This document shows positions 34,532-48,482 of a DNA stretch of 64,000 nucleotides, in pieces. The stretch's first letter is position 1, and every line of letters starts with the position of its first letter. Source of the stretch: Sophora flavescens (Eukaryota > Streptophyta > Magnoliopsida > Fabales > Fabaceae). The translations under genes were made by a program, and so were the position numbers. Location: contig CM061070.1 in NCBI GenBank assembly GCA_030762895.1, forward strand, positions 76,061,804-76,125,803, written 5' to 3'. A model generated the notes under the pieces. It did no database searches, was not told the origin of the DNA, and worked only from the letters and a program-made list of their open reading frames with translations.

Positions 34532-37500
34532 TGCGACACCCTAACTCGGGTCATCACATGGTTACCCGTTTGCAGAAATAAATTTTAAGTTGCTGGTTGC
34601 TTTCAAAAAATAATGTTTTCTCAACGTTCATCTTTTCAAAATATGGTGATAATTTTTTTTTCCTTTTCTTTTAACCTCATAACATCAACAACGAAATCAA
34701 ATCACACTTAATTACACAACGTATATAAGTCATACAACTATACTGCCTCATATGTTTTCATACCTAAATCATAATCAGTTTTATCTTCAAAACATAATAT
34801 AACATAATAGGACCTAAGCTGGTCGTAACTAGACAGCCTTCTTCCTCTTGTTGGGATCATACCCCTTGTTCGGCTCTGATATTTTTGTAAGGGTGAGACA
34901 CCAATATATGGATTTAACACAACAACTAAATGCTCGGCACAAAAGAAGACATATACACATATACATGTTTATAACAACATAACCAATATATATTATAACA
35001 TACAGTTTATCAATGGGTTCCACACCCCAAACATCAACGTTGGAAACTATGCATGAACACTTCAATACATCATCTAAAAATTCACACTTAATCTCCGGAG
35101 ACCCCCAACGTCATTTTAAAATGAGCTGATCAAGCTCAATTGCCAAAAGAGGCACGTCGATTTTTGCCAACAGAGGCACGTTGATTTTACCATAGCCCAT
35201 TGTCCGGAACAGTGAGAACGTCGATTTATGGATTTTTCCATTGCACGTCGATTGGCCAAAGGCACAATGAACACGTCGATTACATGAGTATCATAAGATA
35301 CCATGATTTCATTGTACGTCGATTACCCAAAGGCGCAATGAATTTCATTGTACGTCGATTGCCCAAAGGCACAATGAATACGTCGATTACATGAATATCA
35401 TAAAGATACCATGATTAACAAATACGTCGAGACATGAACATCATCAAGATATCATGATTAACCTCGTAGGCACGACTGCCAAAATGCATGCAAGAAAAAC
35501 ATTTTATTCTCAACACTTTTCTTTGTGTTATATCTTTATTTGTCAAAGCTCTCAAAAGCTTATGACCCATCATCGTTTTAGACATCGTTACAACTTTTAT
35601 TAACAACACAGGACCTCAAAGTTCGAGTGCTCATTCACGAAGCCCCTAGACCTTGCAATCAGTCTTAGGTTCGTGGTAATAGAAAACATCATAAATCTTT
35701 TACCGTCGTTTATTACTTCGTGAAGTAGACACACCGTCTACCTACTAGACACCAAGTCTATAACGTCATAAGAACACTAGTACCCCGACGTCTCGGTTAC
35801 TAAGTTCCACATCATCGTTTTACATCATTTTTGTCTGTGAAAAACCAATCCAAAATAGGATAACGTCATAAGAACACTAGTACCCCGACATCTCGGTTAC
35901 TAAGTTCTATATCGTTCTTTACGTCGTTTTTCGTCTATGAAAACAAATCCAAAATAAGATCTCCGCAACTTATCCAAGTTACGGGAAATACGTCATTGAG
36001 TAAACTCATTTACAGAAAATCATTTCTACTTGAAATTCGTTTGTAAAACATCAAATCATCAAAACTCTTTTACTGAAACTTCAGCTCTAAAAATTAAATC
36101 AATTCAGATTAAATCTCTTCTTAAGTTAAGTACTGCTGTTTTTAAACTTTCACCGTAAAGATTTCGAAACTTGCCGTCATTTATCATTTTCCAAGAAAAT
36201 GTTTTTAAAGTCAAACTTTGACTTTGACTTTTATTTATTTATTTATTAAAAGTATTTTCAAATATTAATTTCACAAAATAACTTTTTATAATATTTCGGA
36301 ATTTCTTGCGTAAAAATTAGCAGTACTAAAAAATTTCACGGTTACGCTCTCACCGTGGCTCATAAATATCTTTTACACTAATAAATCATCAAAATAATAA
36401 TATTTCTCAAAACTCATTATTTTTTTCCAAAATAATATTTTCCCCCACTATTATATTCCAACATTTCCCATAAAACGTTGAATATAATTTTCATAGCTTA
36501 TTAAAGTTTTTATCTGATTAATCGGTTGTGCACTGACCACTGTCAGGCCTCTCAATCAACATTCAACAACATCATCATAATTATATCACCAGGCAGATCA
36601 TGCATCATAGCAATATAATATACTACTGCAGATAATTCAATAAATTAAAAGTAGATCAATCACCGATACACAGATAAACAACACAACATAAACCACATAA
36701 ACAATTAATCACAACCACATATAAATCATATCAACCACGCTAAAAGCAAATAGTTATTGGGAAAATCCCTCAAGTAAGCTCCCCTTACCTCTTGAAGACT
36801 CAAACTAACGTTTTCAAACAACCTCCCGATTTAATTTGGTTTCCTCCGTCGGCTTTAGGTCAAACCAACCCGATCGATTCCTTCATAACGAATTGCAACC
36901 AAAATAAATCAAATCAAACAACAACATACTTAGCTCATGAGGGTTAGGTTTCGGCCAAGGGCTGACTTTTAGGGTTCAAAATCTTTAAAATTTCTAATCA
37001 TGATTAAGTCATAGATTAATGGTCCTTAATCAACCAAGATCATGGATTAGTGACTAAACAACTAAATTTTAAACTCAAAACTTCCTAGATCTCACATACT
37101 TAGATTCGGCCTTGACATGTTCATGGGGCTAGGGTTTTTAGTTTGATAAACCAACTTGGATTTGTTAAGCATACATACTAATAGCTTGATTACTAAGGTC
37201 GTTAATGAAAACTTTGAACAAAACTCATCAAATCTCATCCACCTAGGGTTCGGCCTTTATGAAACAAATAGGTTAGAGTTTGATTTTTGATCTTCTATGT
37301 ATTTACATACAAGAGCTATCAAGGTACTAGAAGATTGAATCATGAATCAAGACATGAAAATGAAACAAAACCTATGGACACATTTTGTCATAGATTCTGC
37401 CAAGTCCAGAAATCAAGGAAAGAAATTTCTCATGATCATATGCTTCTATATGATAAAAATAGAGATGATTTTAAGATCATAGAAATTGGTTTCATGTCAA

Positions 37501-38902
37501 AAAGATTTTTCTAGAATTAGTTATGAATTTTCAAAGTTCTAGATCTAGAAACTTAAAAGTGATGAACAAATATGAAATAAGCTTTGAATCATGAAAATTA
37601 TTGAAGAACATAGACATGATTAGGGAAGAAGAATAGGATTAATCTCTTGAAGATCAAAAACAAGTGAAGATCCAAGAACTTGCTTCACAAAATGATGCTA
37701 AAAGGCTTATGAACTTAGAACTTTTGAGTAGTTTTTGTGCAAAGTGTGAAAATGTCAAATAATGAAGTGAAGGCATATTTATAAGGATGTGGGCTGAGCC
37801 ACTCTTGAGGGATTAAGTGGAAAGGAGGTGGCTTTTCAAAGGATTAAAGTGCAAATAATTCCTAGGGACCATTTTGCAAAGATTCCAAAAGTATAAGGAC
37901 TATTTTGCAAATTGCCAATAAATTGAAATGATGACCATGTGTACATTAAATGTGTCCTCATCTTGACTCTTTTTGGTTGAATTTTCCTTGAGACTTTTTG
38001 GAAAAACCTAGAAGGATGGAGAACATTTGAGAACACTTGAGAACATTTGAGAATTGTGTGGAACCTTGGAGAATATAGTGGAACATTGTGGAATTGTGTG
38101 GAAACTTCAAGAATCATCTTGATTCCTCCAAACTAAGGCAGCCCCCACACCTTCTTGGGCTTGCGCATGGGCCTTGAAAACTTGGGCTTGAATTCATCTT
38201 TGTGGGGCCCACCAAAAAGGCTTACAGCTTATGATGACATAGGAAACTTATATGGCTTCAAATGGGCTTTATGAAATTTAAGTCATGGGTAAGGAATTTG
38301 GGCTTCATGGCCACGTCCACTAGTGGTCTTGGAACAAATATTTTGGCCCAATTCACTTAGAAAAACATAGAAACTAACTTAGGGACCAAAGTGTAATTAA
38401 TAGAAAGTTCAGGGACTTAAGCGTAAAATTCATAAATTTTCACTTTAACTCTATAGAACCTTCTAGACTTAAAAGTATGACTCCTACCCATGAATCATCT
38501 CCAAATCCTAATATAACCTCTTTATCTGCTCTTGGAAACTCCGAAATCCACTCTGTTGTTTACCCGATTACGTATTTCACCCGAAAAACGTATATTATTT
38601 CATTTTTTCTGAAATATTTCTAAAAATACAGAATTTTAGGAAATAAAATAAAAAACTTAAGTCTTTCGTTCACGAATTAAAATTAGGTCTTTTGAGCAGT
38701 ATAAATATACTGTCAGTGAAAATAGTGGGCCGGGATTCGCCCGTCGTTTCAACCTGAATTTTAATCGTAGCTTCCTACATTCAAGTAGGATTGAGTGATG
38801 AACTCCGTTTACTTAAAATAATTTTCTAATACTCATATAAATATATACAAATAATCGTTCGTATTTCGATTATTTTGAAACAGTGAAAATCGGGGTGTTA
38901 CA
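34532..38902 (-). mobile_element. solo LTR A (Tekay-like)
   Basis: 4371 bp. The ends are TGCGACACCC and GGGTGTTACA, an inverted pair, with perfect 5-bp target duplications AAGAT (34527-34531 and 38903-38907). Orientation is inferred from the GCTCCCCTTACCTC block at about 36778, which is the complement of the GGTAAGGGGAG block of plus-strand relatives. It has no internal element sequence and no gene, and includes a short-unit repeat at 35140-35430. Sits in LTR D. Confidence 0.88.
35140..35430. repeat. irregular tandem repeat with ACGTCGATT core in LTR A
   Basis: About ten ACGTCGATT cores alternate with CCAAAGGCACAATGAA and CATGAGTATCATAAGATACC-type phrases. The spacing is irregular (about 25-60 bp), and some adjacent phrases pair as short inverted repeats (TTCATTGTACG and CACAATGAA). 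Confidence 0.75.
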
Positions 38903-38907
38903 AAGAT

Positions 38908-39591
38908 CCTCTTCTTGAAGCTCCAATTAGTTCTAAGAGTGCAACTCTGCTCCACCAAGCAAGCATAGCCACGTTCAACGTCCCAGAGACACAAACCAAG
39001 CTTGATAACAAACAGACAATTCACCAAATCAATTATTCAACATTCATAACCTTAAATTACCTTACTTACATAATTTCACAAAACAAAACTAATTTCAACT
39101 TAAAAGTCAAATTTGGGGCTTTAGGGTTTATAGTACAAATTAGGGAAAAATCATGTGATCAAAGGATAACGAAATTAGTTTAGGAAAACACTAATTTAGA
39201 GTCTCAATTGCGTAAAATCAGAATCAATTTTATGATTGTCATGAAATAAAAAATTAGGGTTTTAGTAGAATTGGAGAAATATGAAATTAAGAGAAAAATT
39301 GTGAAATTACTAGGAGGAATTTGAAATTGACACATCCAATTTACAAGTAACCTCATCAATTTGGGGATTTAGAATCTAATTTAGAAATTAGGGTTAGGGT
39401 TCCAAAAATTTGGGGGTTTTCAATCTAAAAGAGAGATGAGTTAAATTTACACTCACCCAACAAAGAGAAAAAACAAAGGTGGTGGCTACAAGGTCGACCG
39501 GAGCGGTGGCAACAGTGGAGGGACGACGGAGGATGCAGTGGTGTTCTGGTTTTAGGAGAAAATCCACAACCAACAGTGAGAATACGGTTTG
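38908..39591 (-). other. LTR D segment between solo LTRs A and B
   Basis: Continuation of the host LTR D after A. No gene. It ends at the GTTTG target site of B and resumes at 47647; the GGTGGCTACAAGGTCGACCG stretch is not repeated elsewhere in the window. Confidence 0.6.
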
Positions 39592-42500
39592 TGTAACACC
39601 CTTCTCAAGCGCTACAACGTACGTGACATTTTAAGGCCGAAAAGTAGTTTAATTAAAATTGGCTATATTCGAATGGGAAATTTTTTCTTTTTCGTAAGTT
39701 ATAAATATAATTAGTTGGGAATAAGGTAAAAGTTTAATAACATGTTTCATAATCATACCAAGATTATTAGTTCAAAAGTCACTTATATAAAAATCCTACC
39801 CGACTCATAGATTGAAGCCATAAGAATATACAGACTCAACATAAAGATATGGAGACACAGCTCCTAAAATATAAAATACTTGGAATCGCAGCTCCATAAA
39901 TAGTAACATTAATTCCCAGACATATCCAACTGACGAAATCTAGTGAAAACTCTATTTGAGTCCACTGCCGACGTCGTCACAAAAGTCTCTACTAGAGTCA
40001 CTACAAAAGTAACTCTCAGACTAAACCATTTCCCTTTCTAAGGAAAACTATAACTTATGAACTAATGACTATTATGCCTATCTCAAGAAAAGAAAGGTTA
40101 GGCATAACTGAAACCCTAATGCCATCTCCTTGAACCCTCTGAAGTCTGGAAGACCTCCAATAGAAGTTCCACCATAACGTTTGCATGCTCGAACCTCGAT
40201 CTCTATGATGAATTAGTCAAGCACCATCTTGACGTCTCAATCTTCTCAACAGAATACAGAAAGCACATAGCCAGCCGACATAGGCAAAATAAAATAAGGA
40301 GGTGAGATTCCATTTATCTTACACATAAGGCAGACATGCAGTGGTACGACTCACAGGTACATAATACAACAATACTATATTCCTTTTATCTCCCATTTTA
40401 ATTCTGCAACTCAAAACTCCAAGAATATAATATACCAAACTCGACGGTAAGCTTATCAAGCATACCAGACACGATTTGTCCATCGAAGGACAGGAATAGA
40501 GAGAAACTGATTGAAACCGTATAGTCCCATTCCTACACAGCCTCAAGGAATATCCGATTCTAACATCGGAGCTAATTTGATATTTTGGAAAGGAATGGTC
40601 AGTATAGGTTTCACATCCGCCCACCTCAGGTAATGGTGCTATCGTGTTATGCACACAGTCTAATCGTGACTATTGTTTTACGCTCACGAGACTTTAATCA
40701 TAATGTACGTACTATCATAATCACATGTGATCTCAAACTCTCTGTAACACATCAGGCTCTTTATGAAACCTCTACAACCAAAACTCGGCTCCCTGGGCAC
40801 AACGGCCTCACCGAACATAGTGTTAACTATGTATCTAGGCAAAATTACCGGAATACATCCAATTGGTCTATCCATCGGATAACCTCATGATTCCACCAGA
40901 ATCCACTTGCCGTCAATCGCTGACGGACGATATTCTCGGGTAGAAATCATCGGCCCTTCACTGATCCACGGTTCTCAAACAGACTTGTTATGTTTGTGTA
41001 AAGATATTTTAAGGTACTTGCTTACAAGTCCTAACACATTATGATATTGGATCAATAGTCCAATCGTTTATTTCTTTACACTTTTCTAATTGAGCCTTTC
41101 TCTGGGCTTTCAAGAAATCAAATAACTCTTAGTCCATTAAATCTTATGGAGGCATGGATATTGAATTATCCACACTTTACGACAAATGGTCTTGCTTCAT
41201 CATAAGTCATAAAGTATTAAGTTCATATTTTCACTAAGTCATCCTTGACTTAGGTTTTCCATTTACTTGAAATACTAGTCTTGAAAACTAAAATAATCTT
41301 TTGTCTTAAAACCCAAAACCTTTGGTTAAAACCAAATCATTTTGAAATCAGATTACATCAAAGTACATAAGTACCAAATTCCTCAAAACAGTTTCTTGAA
41401 AAACATCGAAACTCTTAAAATATTGTTTTACCACTTTTTACTGTATTTCAACTTAAAATTCCATATTTTCACAAATATAATTATTTTTCTCAAATCCTTT
41501 ATTTTCCTAAGTTTCCATACTTACATTAAAGTATTAAAATACTGATTTCAAACTCTACATCATTGTTTTCTCAAAAATCCTTAAAAACGTTTGACGACAG
41601 TTTCGGCACTTTTTGTTGGTTTTATGCCCAAAAGCCATACTTTTGAAAATATGGTTCTTCACCTCAAATATATTACTTACCTAGGTTATAATACTCATTT
41701 TAAGATGTTAAAACACTGATTTTACAATTTCCTTTCCATGTATACAAAATTCCTAAAACTTGACCGAACGTCGTTAAATTTGTAAAACACATAAATCTTT
41801 TTTCAACGATTTTACACTATAATAGTCCAAAACTCATTTTGGAGTTTTAAAAAAGTTTAATAGGTATGAAAAAAATCTATAACTGTTCAATAACATTTAT
41901 TTTCGAAAATTGCATTTTAGTCGCTAAACTTTCATTAATTACAAAAAGGTCCTTATTCACTTAAAACCTTATAACTTTTTATTTAAAACTTCAAATCTTA
42001 CCAAACAAACTTCTTTAGAAATGATTTTCAGTTTCCAACAAATTTCCAAAAATTTATATTTTTGGGTCTCATATTTTTCAATATTTGCAAATAAGTCCTT
42101 AACTATTAAAAAGCTCATAACTTTTTATATATAAATCCAAATGACTTCAAACCAATTTCTTTAATCTTATATTACCAAGAGCTACAATCCCAACATATAA
42201 TAATATAGTTTTCAGAACAGTCTCCGAATTTCTCAGTATTTGTACAATGGTCCCTATATCTTCAAAAATTCATAACTTTTAACATACATATCCAAATCCA
42301 TCCAAACCAATTTCTATACTCTTATATACTCATTAACTTTTATAAAAATTATCCAATCAAATTAAATCCCCATGGAACTCCCTCAACCATTTATGGCCGA
42401 ATGGCCTTAAATAAATATATTAGGCATTTTTCTTAACACATCAAGCAAACAACAATCATGGTTCCAACTTAAGGTCATTGGAACCAAAACAACCATATGA

Positions 42501-43030
42501 CATATCATACCACAACCAAACATCAAATCAAATCCTCCAAGAGGATCACACAACCATAAACAATAATACATCATCCTAACACTTAGGATTTTCATGACCA
42601 CATACAAATACTTTAAACCACACACATATCTACATTAAGGCAGGATAGTAGTAATCTCCCCCCTTACCTCTTGTAGATCACTTGAAACCCAAGTAGTAGA
42701 AGGATGTTCACCTAAATCACAAGGTTTTGAACCCACCAAAACCTAGTCATGAACAACCAACAAGAAAACAAGTTAAAGAATGAAGAAAATCATCCTAAAC
42801 CACTAGCACCTAGGTTCGTCCAACTCAAGATAAATAGGCTAGGGATCTCTAAATTTTTCAATCTCTTGGATGATGAAAATAGAAGTCATATGAAGATCAT
42901 AGAAATTGGAATCACATTAAAAGGATTTTTGTATGATTTTCTAGAGATTTTTGCAGTTCTAGATCTAGGAATTTGAAATTTGTAAAAACATGAGATATGA
43001 AGAAAAGTTGTGAAAGGAAAGGAAGGCATG

Positions 43031-46000
43031 TGAGACACCCCGTTGTGACCTATTGTATTATTACATTAAAACCTTAATATTTATTTACTTAATCGCGCGC
43101 TTACTGTTGAAAATACGTAAAAATTAAAACTTAAATAATAATCATATAACTTCTACAAATACAAAACACACCAAAACTATATTACATAAATACACACATA
43201 ATTATCCTTTATTTTACACAACACGGTTTAGGGTATCCTCTCAGTAGGATCCCACACCGGTACTTATTTATACAAACATGCTTATAACTAACTGAAAACA
43301 AGAAACGTCTTATATGACTCACTGGCCCTAAACTTACTACACTATATTATTAGGATCAGTAGGTTGTTCTCCAGCGTCATCTTCATACGGAATGTCATTC
43401 AACTCCTCAACAACCTCCGTCTCGTACAAGGCTCCATCCATCTCCTCAGCAACATATTCGTCCATCTGGTCTTCTAACGTAACAAAGTAGACATACACAA
43501 AAAATACAGAAATAGGGAGATAAGAAACAGTTCTATCATCATAAGTGGAAAAGATTCATAGCATATAATACAATAATAGTCACAGACACGCATCATTCAA
43601 AATCAACAATCATCCTCAATTCACTATATCATCCTCTACCCTCCAACTCATGCAACTAAACCTTTATGCTGACGTGGCCAATGCTAATCCTGTCATACAT
43701 CCCTCGTTAGGAATGTCAGTCAGTCGTCCAAGTGACACGTTCCCAACGCCGGTGCACATTCTCATCCATGGTGAGAATGCTCATGCAAAGCAATGACACT
43801 ATAGCTGCACAGTACCGCCGGTGCACACCGTGATTCTCTCTCTCACTCTGTCAAGGGTGCTCATGCAAAGCAATGACACTATAGTTGCACAACTTAACTT
43901 CTAATTTGGAACGGTCCACGAGAACTTCGGACCTCGTGTATCTCAAATACACGGTTATGAACAACAATGCAGCATATGATTCTCACTGACTTTTATCAAT
44001 AACAACCTAGTACCTCAAGCTTTTCCTCATAACCTCCACTTACATTCTATATCACATCACCTCTATACAATAATAGTGAGGCACCTCTAATTCATATTCA
44101 AAACTCTCACCCAAACAAAATACCTCCGAGTAATATATATCTTTCCTTAAAATCATCTAAGCATAGTATTAAACCCAGGCAGATCATGCATAACACATTA
44201 ATCAACAAAATATTCCAACATCTCAATATCATATAAGGCAATTTATCACAACCAAATAATTAACAAAGTCAGACTCTGTCACGGCCTAGCCGTGATATCC
44301 ATCACGGCCGTGACAGACAACAAAGGCAAGTCAGATTCTGTCACGGCCTGGCCGTGATAGCCATCACGGTCGTGACAGACAACAAAGGCAAGAATTCTAC
44401 AAAATAGAACCTGTCACGGCCTGGCCATGACAACCATCACGGCCGTGACAAACAGCAAACATCCTCAATATCATAATTATTCAAACACCGAAACAATACG
44501 TCACATGCAGATGGAATACCTCAACCAGCGTATCACAAACAGTCAAAAGTAAATAATTCAGACATCCTCAAATATGAATAATCAACCTAAGGCGATAAAC
44601 CTACAATTCCCAAATCGTCATTGGTTTTACGGAAAAGATTCCAATACGATTTTGGTATTGTCGATTACTCGACCACTAGTAGGGTTTAGGTCGCACAACA
44701 CCATTATTATAAATTATATACTACTTATCGGTTTCCGACGATGGAATGGTTCTTTCTCCCACCTGAGTTATCACCGGAAACATGTACACGACGATCCTCG
44801 TTATCCCGCCATGAGTTAACACAACCACCTTCATTCAAACAACATAACTATAATTAATCAACTAACAACCATCTATGACACTTTAGGGCTAGGTTCGGCC
44901 AAGACTTAGAAAATAGGTTTAGGATTATCTTCTTAATGCCATCTTTTGGATCCTAGTTACTAGAGTCTTAACTAACATAGATTACTTATTACAAGACTAA
45001 AATTTGAAACAAATCCTCTAACCTTTAGGGTTAGGGTTTCGGCCCATATTAGGAATTTAAGCTAGGGATTTTTGTTGGACCTAAGCTCTTGGATTTAAGC
45101 TATACATGTATTATAGAACTTAAGTCAAGTACTAACTTTCAAAACAAACAACAAAACACCAAACCCATTTTCCTACCTAGGTTCGGCCATTAATGGTTAA
45201 TAGGGAAGGAAAATGATTTTGATCACATGCTCTTGGATAAATAAAGGAGGGATCATAACTAGATCATAGAAATTGGTTTCACATTTTTATGATTTTTCTA
45301 CAATTTTCTAGAATTATTTGAAGTTCTAGATCTTGGAATGGAAAAATATGATTCATGGAATAAACATGAAAAATACATGAATATGAAAGCTTATATGATC
45401 AATGAGATGAGATTTTACCTCTTGAAGATTGAAGAAATGAAGAAAATGATCAACCTTCACTAAGCTGAAAACTGGACAGCTTGAGGGTGTGATGGTATTG
45501 TGAGTGTATCTCACAATATACTCATCCAAAAATCATGAACTTTATCTTGATAGAAAGATAATAAGAAAAGGAACAACTTTGGTGTTTAAGGTTTCCTTTG
45601 GTTCGGATCATAACAGGGGTGAAAAGGTACTTCTTTCTGCTGTTTCGTGGGTTGCTGAGAATTCTGGGCAGTTTCGGTATTTTGATACTATCTCCCAATA
45701 CAATTATCCGTTTTTGATGATCTTTAGCTTGGTGGAAATAAGAGATAAATAGGAACAACTTTTATGTTGAGTGTTTTTCGAGTTTCAGAAAGGAAGAGGG
45801 TCATATGTTTGGTGGGGATTCGGTGTTCTTAGGGTTTTGTAACTTAGTTGGTGAGGAAGATGAAGAGAATGAAGAAGATGAGTGAAATGGTGAGGGAGGC
45901 CACGGTTTGGAGGATATTTATAGGGGTAATCTTATGCCCCTTTTGGTTATAAGGAATTGGTTTAATGGGTTTTGTGAATATTAAATTAATATAAGCTTAA

Positions 46001-46873
46001 CCATAGTTAATAATTAACTTAACTAGGGTTACTTTGCTTAACTGTGGTTAATAAATATGTGGCTCACATTTGATGAAGTTGAGGATGATTTTGGGCCACA
46101 CAAAGTGACTCACTAATGAGTCACCGATCTTATCCGTTAGCGGTTCCCGGAAATTCCGTACGCAGCTCCGTCGTTTACCCGATTTCGGTTTTTGAGAGGA
46201 AAATAATGAAACGAAAACAAAATGAAATAGGTAAGATTTATTGGAGGTGGATGCACGAAATTGGAAAGATGTGGGAGGTTTTCAACCACGTAAAATGAGT
46301 GGTTAAGAGTGCGTAGATGCGTCTTGTTAATACCCGCAAAAGCTTGGGGGTATTTTGGTCTTTTTACCTAAATGTCATGATTACATGCATTTAATGCTCA
46401 TAAATGCTTGGTGACTCATCCTCCCTGAGTCATCATGTATGACTCGTTGTACCGATCTCTTGACAGGTCTCTGCACTTCCCTTCTCGACTCCGTCGATTT
46501 CCCGATTAGGGTTTTACGCCTGCGTAAAAGCGTAATATTTCGTTTTCGACTGAAAATTTTCAAATTAACCAAACTCGTTGGAAATATGATTTAAATATAA
46601 ACCATTTCGTTCACGAGTCAAAATTAGGTTTTCTGCTCAGTAAAATTATACTGTCAGTGAAAACGCAGACCGGGTTCCGTCTGAATTTTCAACCCAAATT
46701 TTTATCGTAAGCTTCTACCCTAAGATAGAGTATGAATATGATTTTTATTTCATAAAAATCAATCTCCATGAACTCGGATAAAAATATAAATAAATACATT
46801 TATACCGATTAATACAACGAAAATATTTTTACTGAAAAAATAAAAATCGGAAAATAAAAAGTAGGGTGTTACA
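43031..46873 (-). mobile_element. solo LTR C nested in B
   Basis: 3843 bp. Ends TGAGACACCCC and GGGTGTTACA, perfect 5-bp target duplications GCATG (43026-43030 and 46874-46878). The block at 43740-43900 (GTGCACACCG, CACTATAGCTGCACA, GCAAAGCAATG) is the complement of the start of the Tek1 LTR fragment at 1-60, so C and Tek1 are related lineages. The first 270 bp match 63731-64000. No gene. Confidence 0.88.
44275..44460. repeat. three tandem hairpin units, TCACGGCCGTGA core, in LTR C
   Basis: The unit is about 61-75 bp. In the first, TCTGTCACGGCC (44275-44286) pairs perfectly with GGCCGTGACAGA (44306-44317), a 12-bp stem, and the inner arms TCACGGC and GCCGTGA can pair in an alternative way. 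Copies begin near 44275, 44336 and 44411. The spacer ACAACAAAGGCAAG is also repeated. Confidence 0.82.
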
Positions 46874-47646
46874 GCATGATCATGAATCACAAGAATCTAC
46901 CTCTGGAATTTCAAGAAACCAACAACAACTTGTACTTCCTTTGAAAATTGAAAATGAAGAACTTTGTGTTTTCTTTCATGTTCATGAAGAACAACATGAA
47001 CAATGAAGGAAATGAATGACCAAGTGTGGTCTTAAGGAGGATGGTCGTGAGCTTCTTGGGAGAATAAGGTAAAGTGTTGTCATGGCACATTTGAAATTAC
47101 AATGCAAGCTTAAGGGTATTTTAGACATTTCACACTTAAGTCATCATTACATGCATTAAATGCATGATGACTAACCCCTATGACTCACCCCCATGAGTCA
47201 TCACAAATGACTCATTGTTCTCATCCGTTCAGTGTCGGGTTTTGTCTCTGCATCTCCATTCTCGATTCCGTCGATCCCCGATCATCGAGTATTCGCCCGA
47301 ATAACGTATAATAACTAATTTATTTTGAAAATTTTCAAAATAACCACTATTGTTGGAAATAAAATAAAAATCTAAACTGTTTCGTTCTCAGGTCAAAATT
47401 AGGTTTTCTGATCAGTAAAATCTTACTGTCAATTAAAACGCAGACCGGGTTTCGTCTGAATTTTAAACCTAAATTTTTACCGTAACATTACACCATAAGG
47501 TAAAGTAAAATTTTGATTTTATTTTATTAAAAATCATTTTGTAGATCTAATATAAAAATTACAAACAATTAAAATTCTACCGATAATTGAAAAACAGTAA
47601 AAACAGCAAAACGGTGAAAACAGTAAAAACAGGGTGTTACAGTTTG

Positions 47647-48482
47647 GACAAGAGGGGAGGACGTTTCATTGAACAAATATGGTGGAGGACCACCACAAAT
47701 GATGACTGGAAATCCTTACCCGCGGCGGAGAAGCGACACGAAACGGCAATGCAAAACGGCGGAGCCACTGGAACAAGCGTGGGGTTTCTTCCCTGGTCTA
47801 GGCGGCACGCGACGGTCAGAAGTCCTCCCTAGGTGGCGGCGCACGCTAATGGAGGAGGAGGAAGGAGATGAAGTGATATGAAGAGGCGAAGAAGTGTGTG
47901 TGTTCTGTTGAAGGAGGGGAAAAACCTGAAAGAAAAAGAGAATGGGGTGGGGCTGTCGAGTATAAGAGTGAGAGAGGAGATAGAAAGAAAAATTTTCATT
48001 TACTTAGTGAGTAGGTACAAAAATGAGTGGTAAATATTGACCCTAAAAATAAACACGTTTTTGGCTTTTGAATCAAAAAATAAAGAGCGAGAAATATATA
48101 TTTCCAAAATTTAAATTAGAGTAAAGATTAATGATTGAACTGGTCAACCAAGAAAATCAGTGATACAAAATAAATCTCCAATTAATATTAAACTAAGTTA
48201 TTTTCAAATCTAAAATTAATTAGATTAAAATATGAAACTAATTTTTCTTTCAACTATATTATTTAAAATATTTTTCTTAACAAATAATAACAGTGACAGT
48301 AGCATAACATTATTGTCCTGCACCCACTAAAATATTTTTAAATGAGTAAATAAATTACTCAAATCAAACCCCTTAAAATAAATTAAAATAACTATCCAGA
48401 TAATTACTCAATCCAAACAAAATAATATAAACATATACACATATTCACTGTTATTGAAGAACAGTAAAAACCAGGGTGTTAC
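47647..48482 (-). repeat. LTR D proximal segment (U3 start on minus strand)
   Basis: The outermost part of LTR D after the insertions: GC-rich at 47690-47880, then AT-rich to the LTR terminus GGGTGTTACA at 48482. Frames at 47587-47881 span or flank the B/D junction and are not credible genes. Confidence 0.65.

Larger units (their letters stand above)
39592..47641 (-). mobile_element. solo LTR B (Tekay-like), containing solo LTR C
   Basis: Ends TGTAACACCC and GGGTGTTACA, perfect 5-bp target duplications GTTTG (39587-39591 and 47642-47646). Without C it is about 4.2 kb, a usual Tekay LTR size. The minus orientation follows from the CCCCCCTTACCTCTTG block at about 42657. No gene. Small frames at 40319-40890 and 42749 have no recognisable product. 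Confidence 0.86.
24774..48482 (-). mobile_element. LTR D (Tekay-like), minus strand, host of the nested insertions
   Basis: Read on the minus strand, the LTR begins TGTAACACCC at 48482, right after an internal region with the GAAATTTCGAGGAC tail of Tekay pol. It ends at 24774 in a sequence resembling the LTR end at 63242. Removing E (28632-34446), A (34532-38902) and B (39592-47641), each with one target copy, gives an LTR of about 5.5 kb. About 1.93 kb of that is an internal tandem duplication. The net original length of about 3.5 kb fits Tekay LTRs. No host gene is present. Confidence 0.75.

Noticed and set aside
44574..44819. 81-codon plus-strand frame in LTR C, and similar small frames at 40319-40890, 42749-42976 and 45504-45758
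   Set aside because: They have no recognisable domain, lie in solo LTRs, have AT-rich codon use like their surroundings, and some are open on the opposite strand too.
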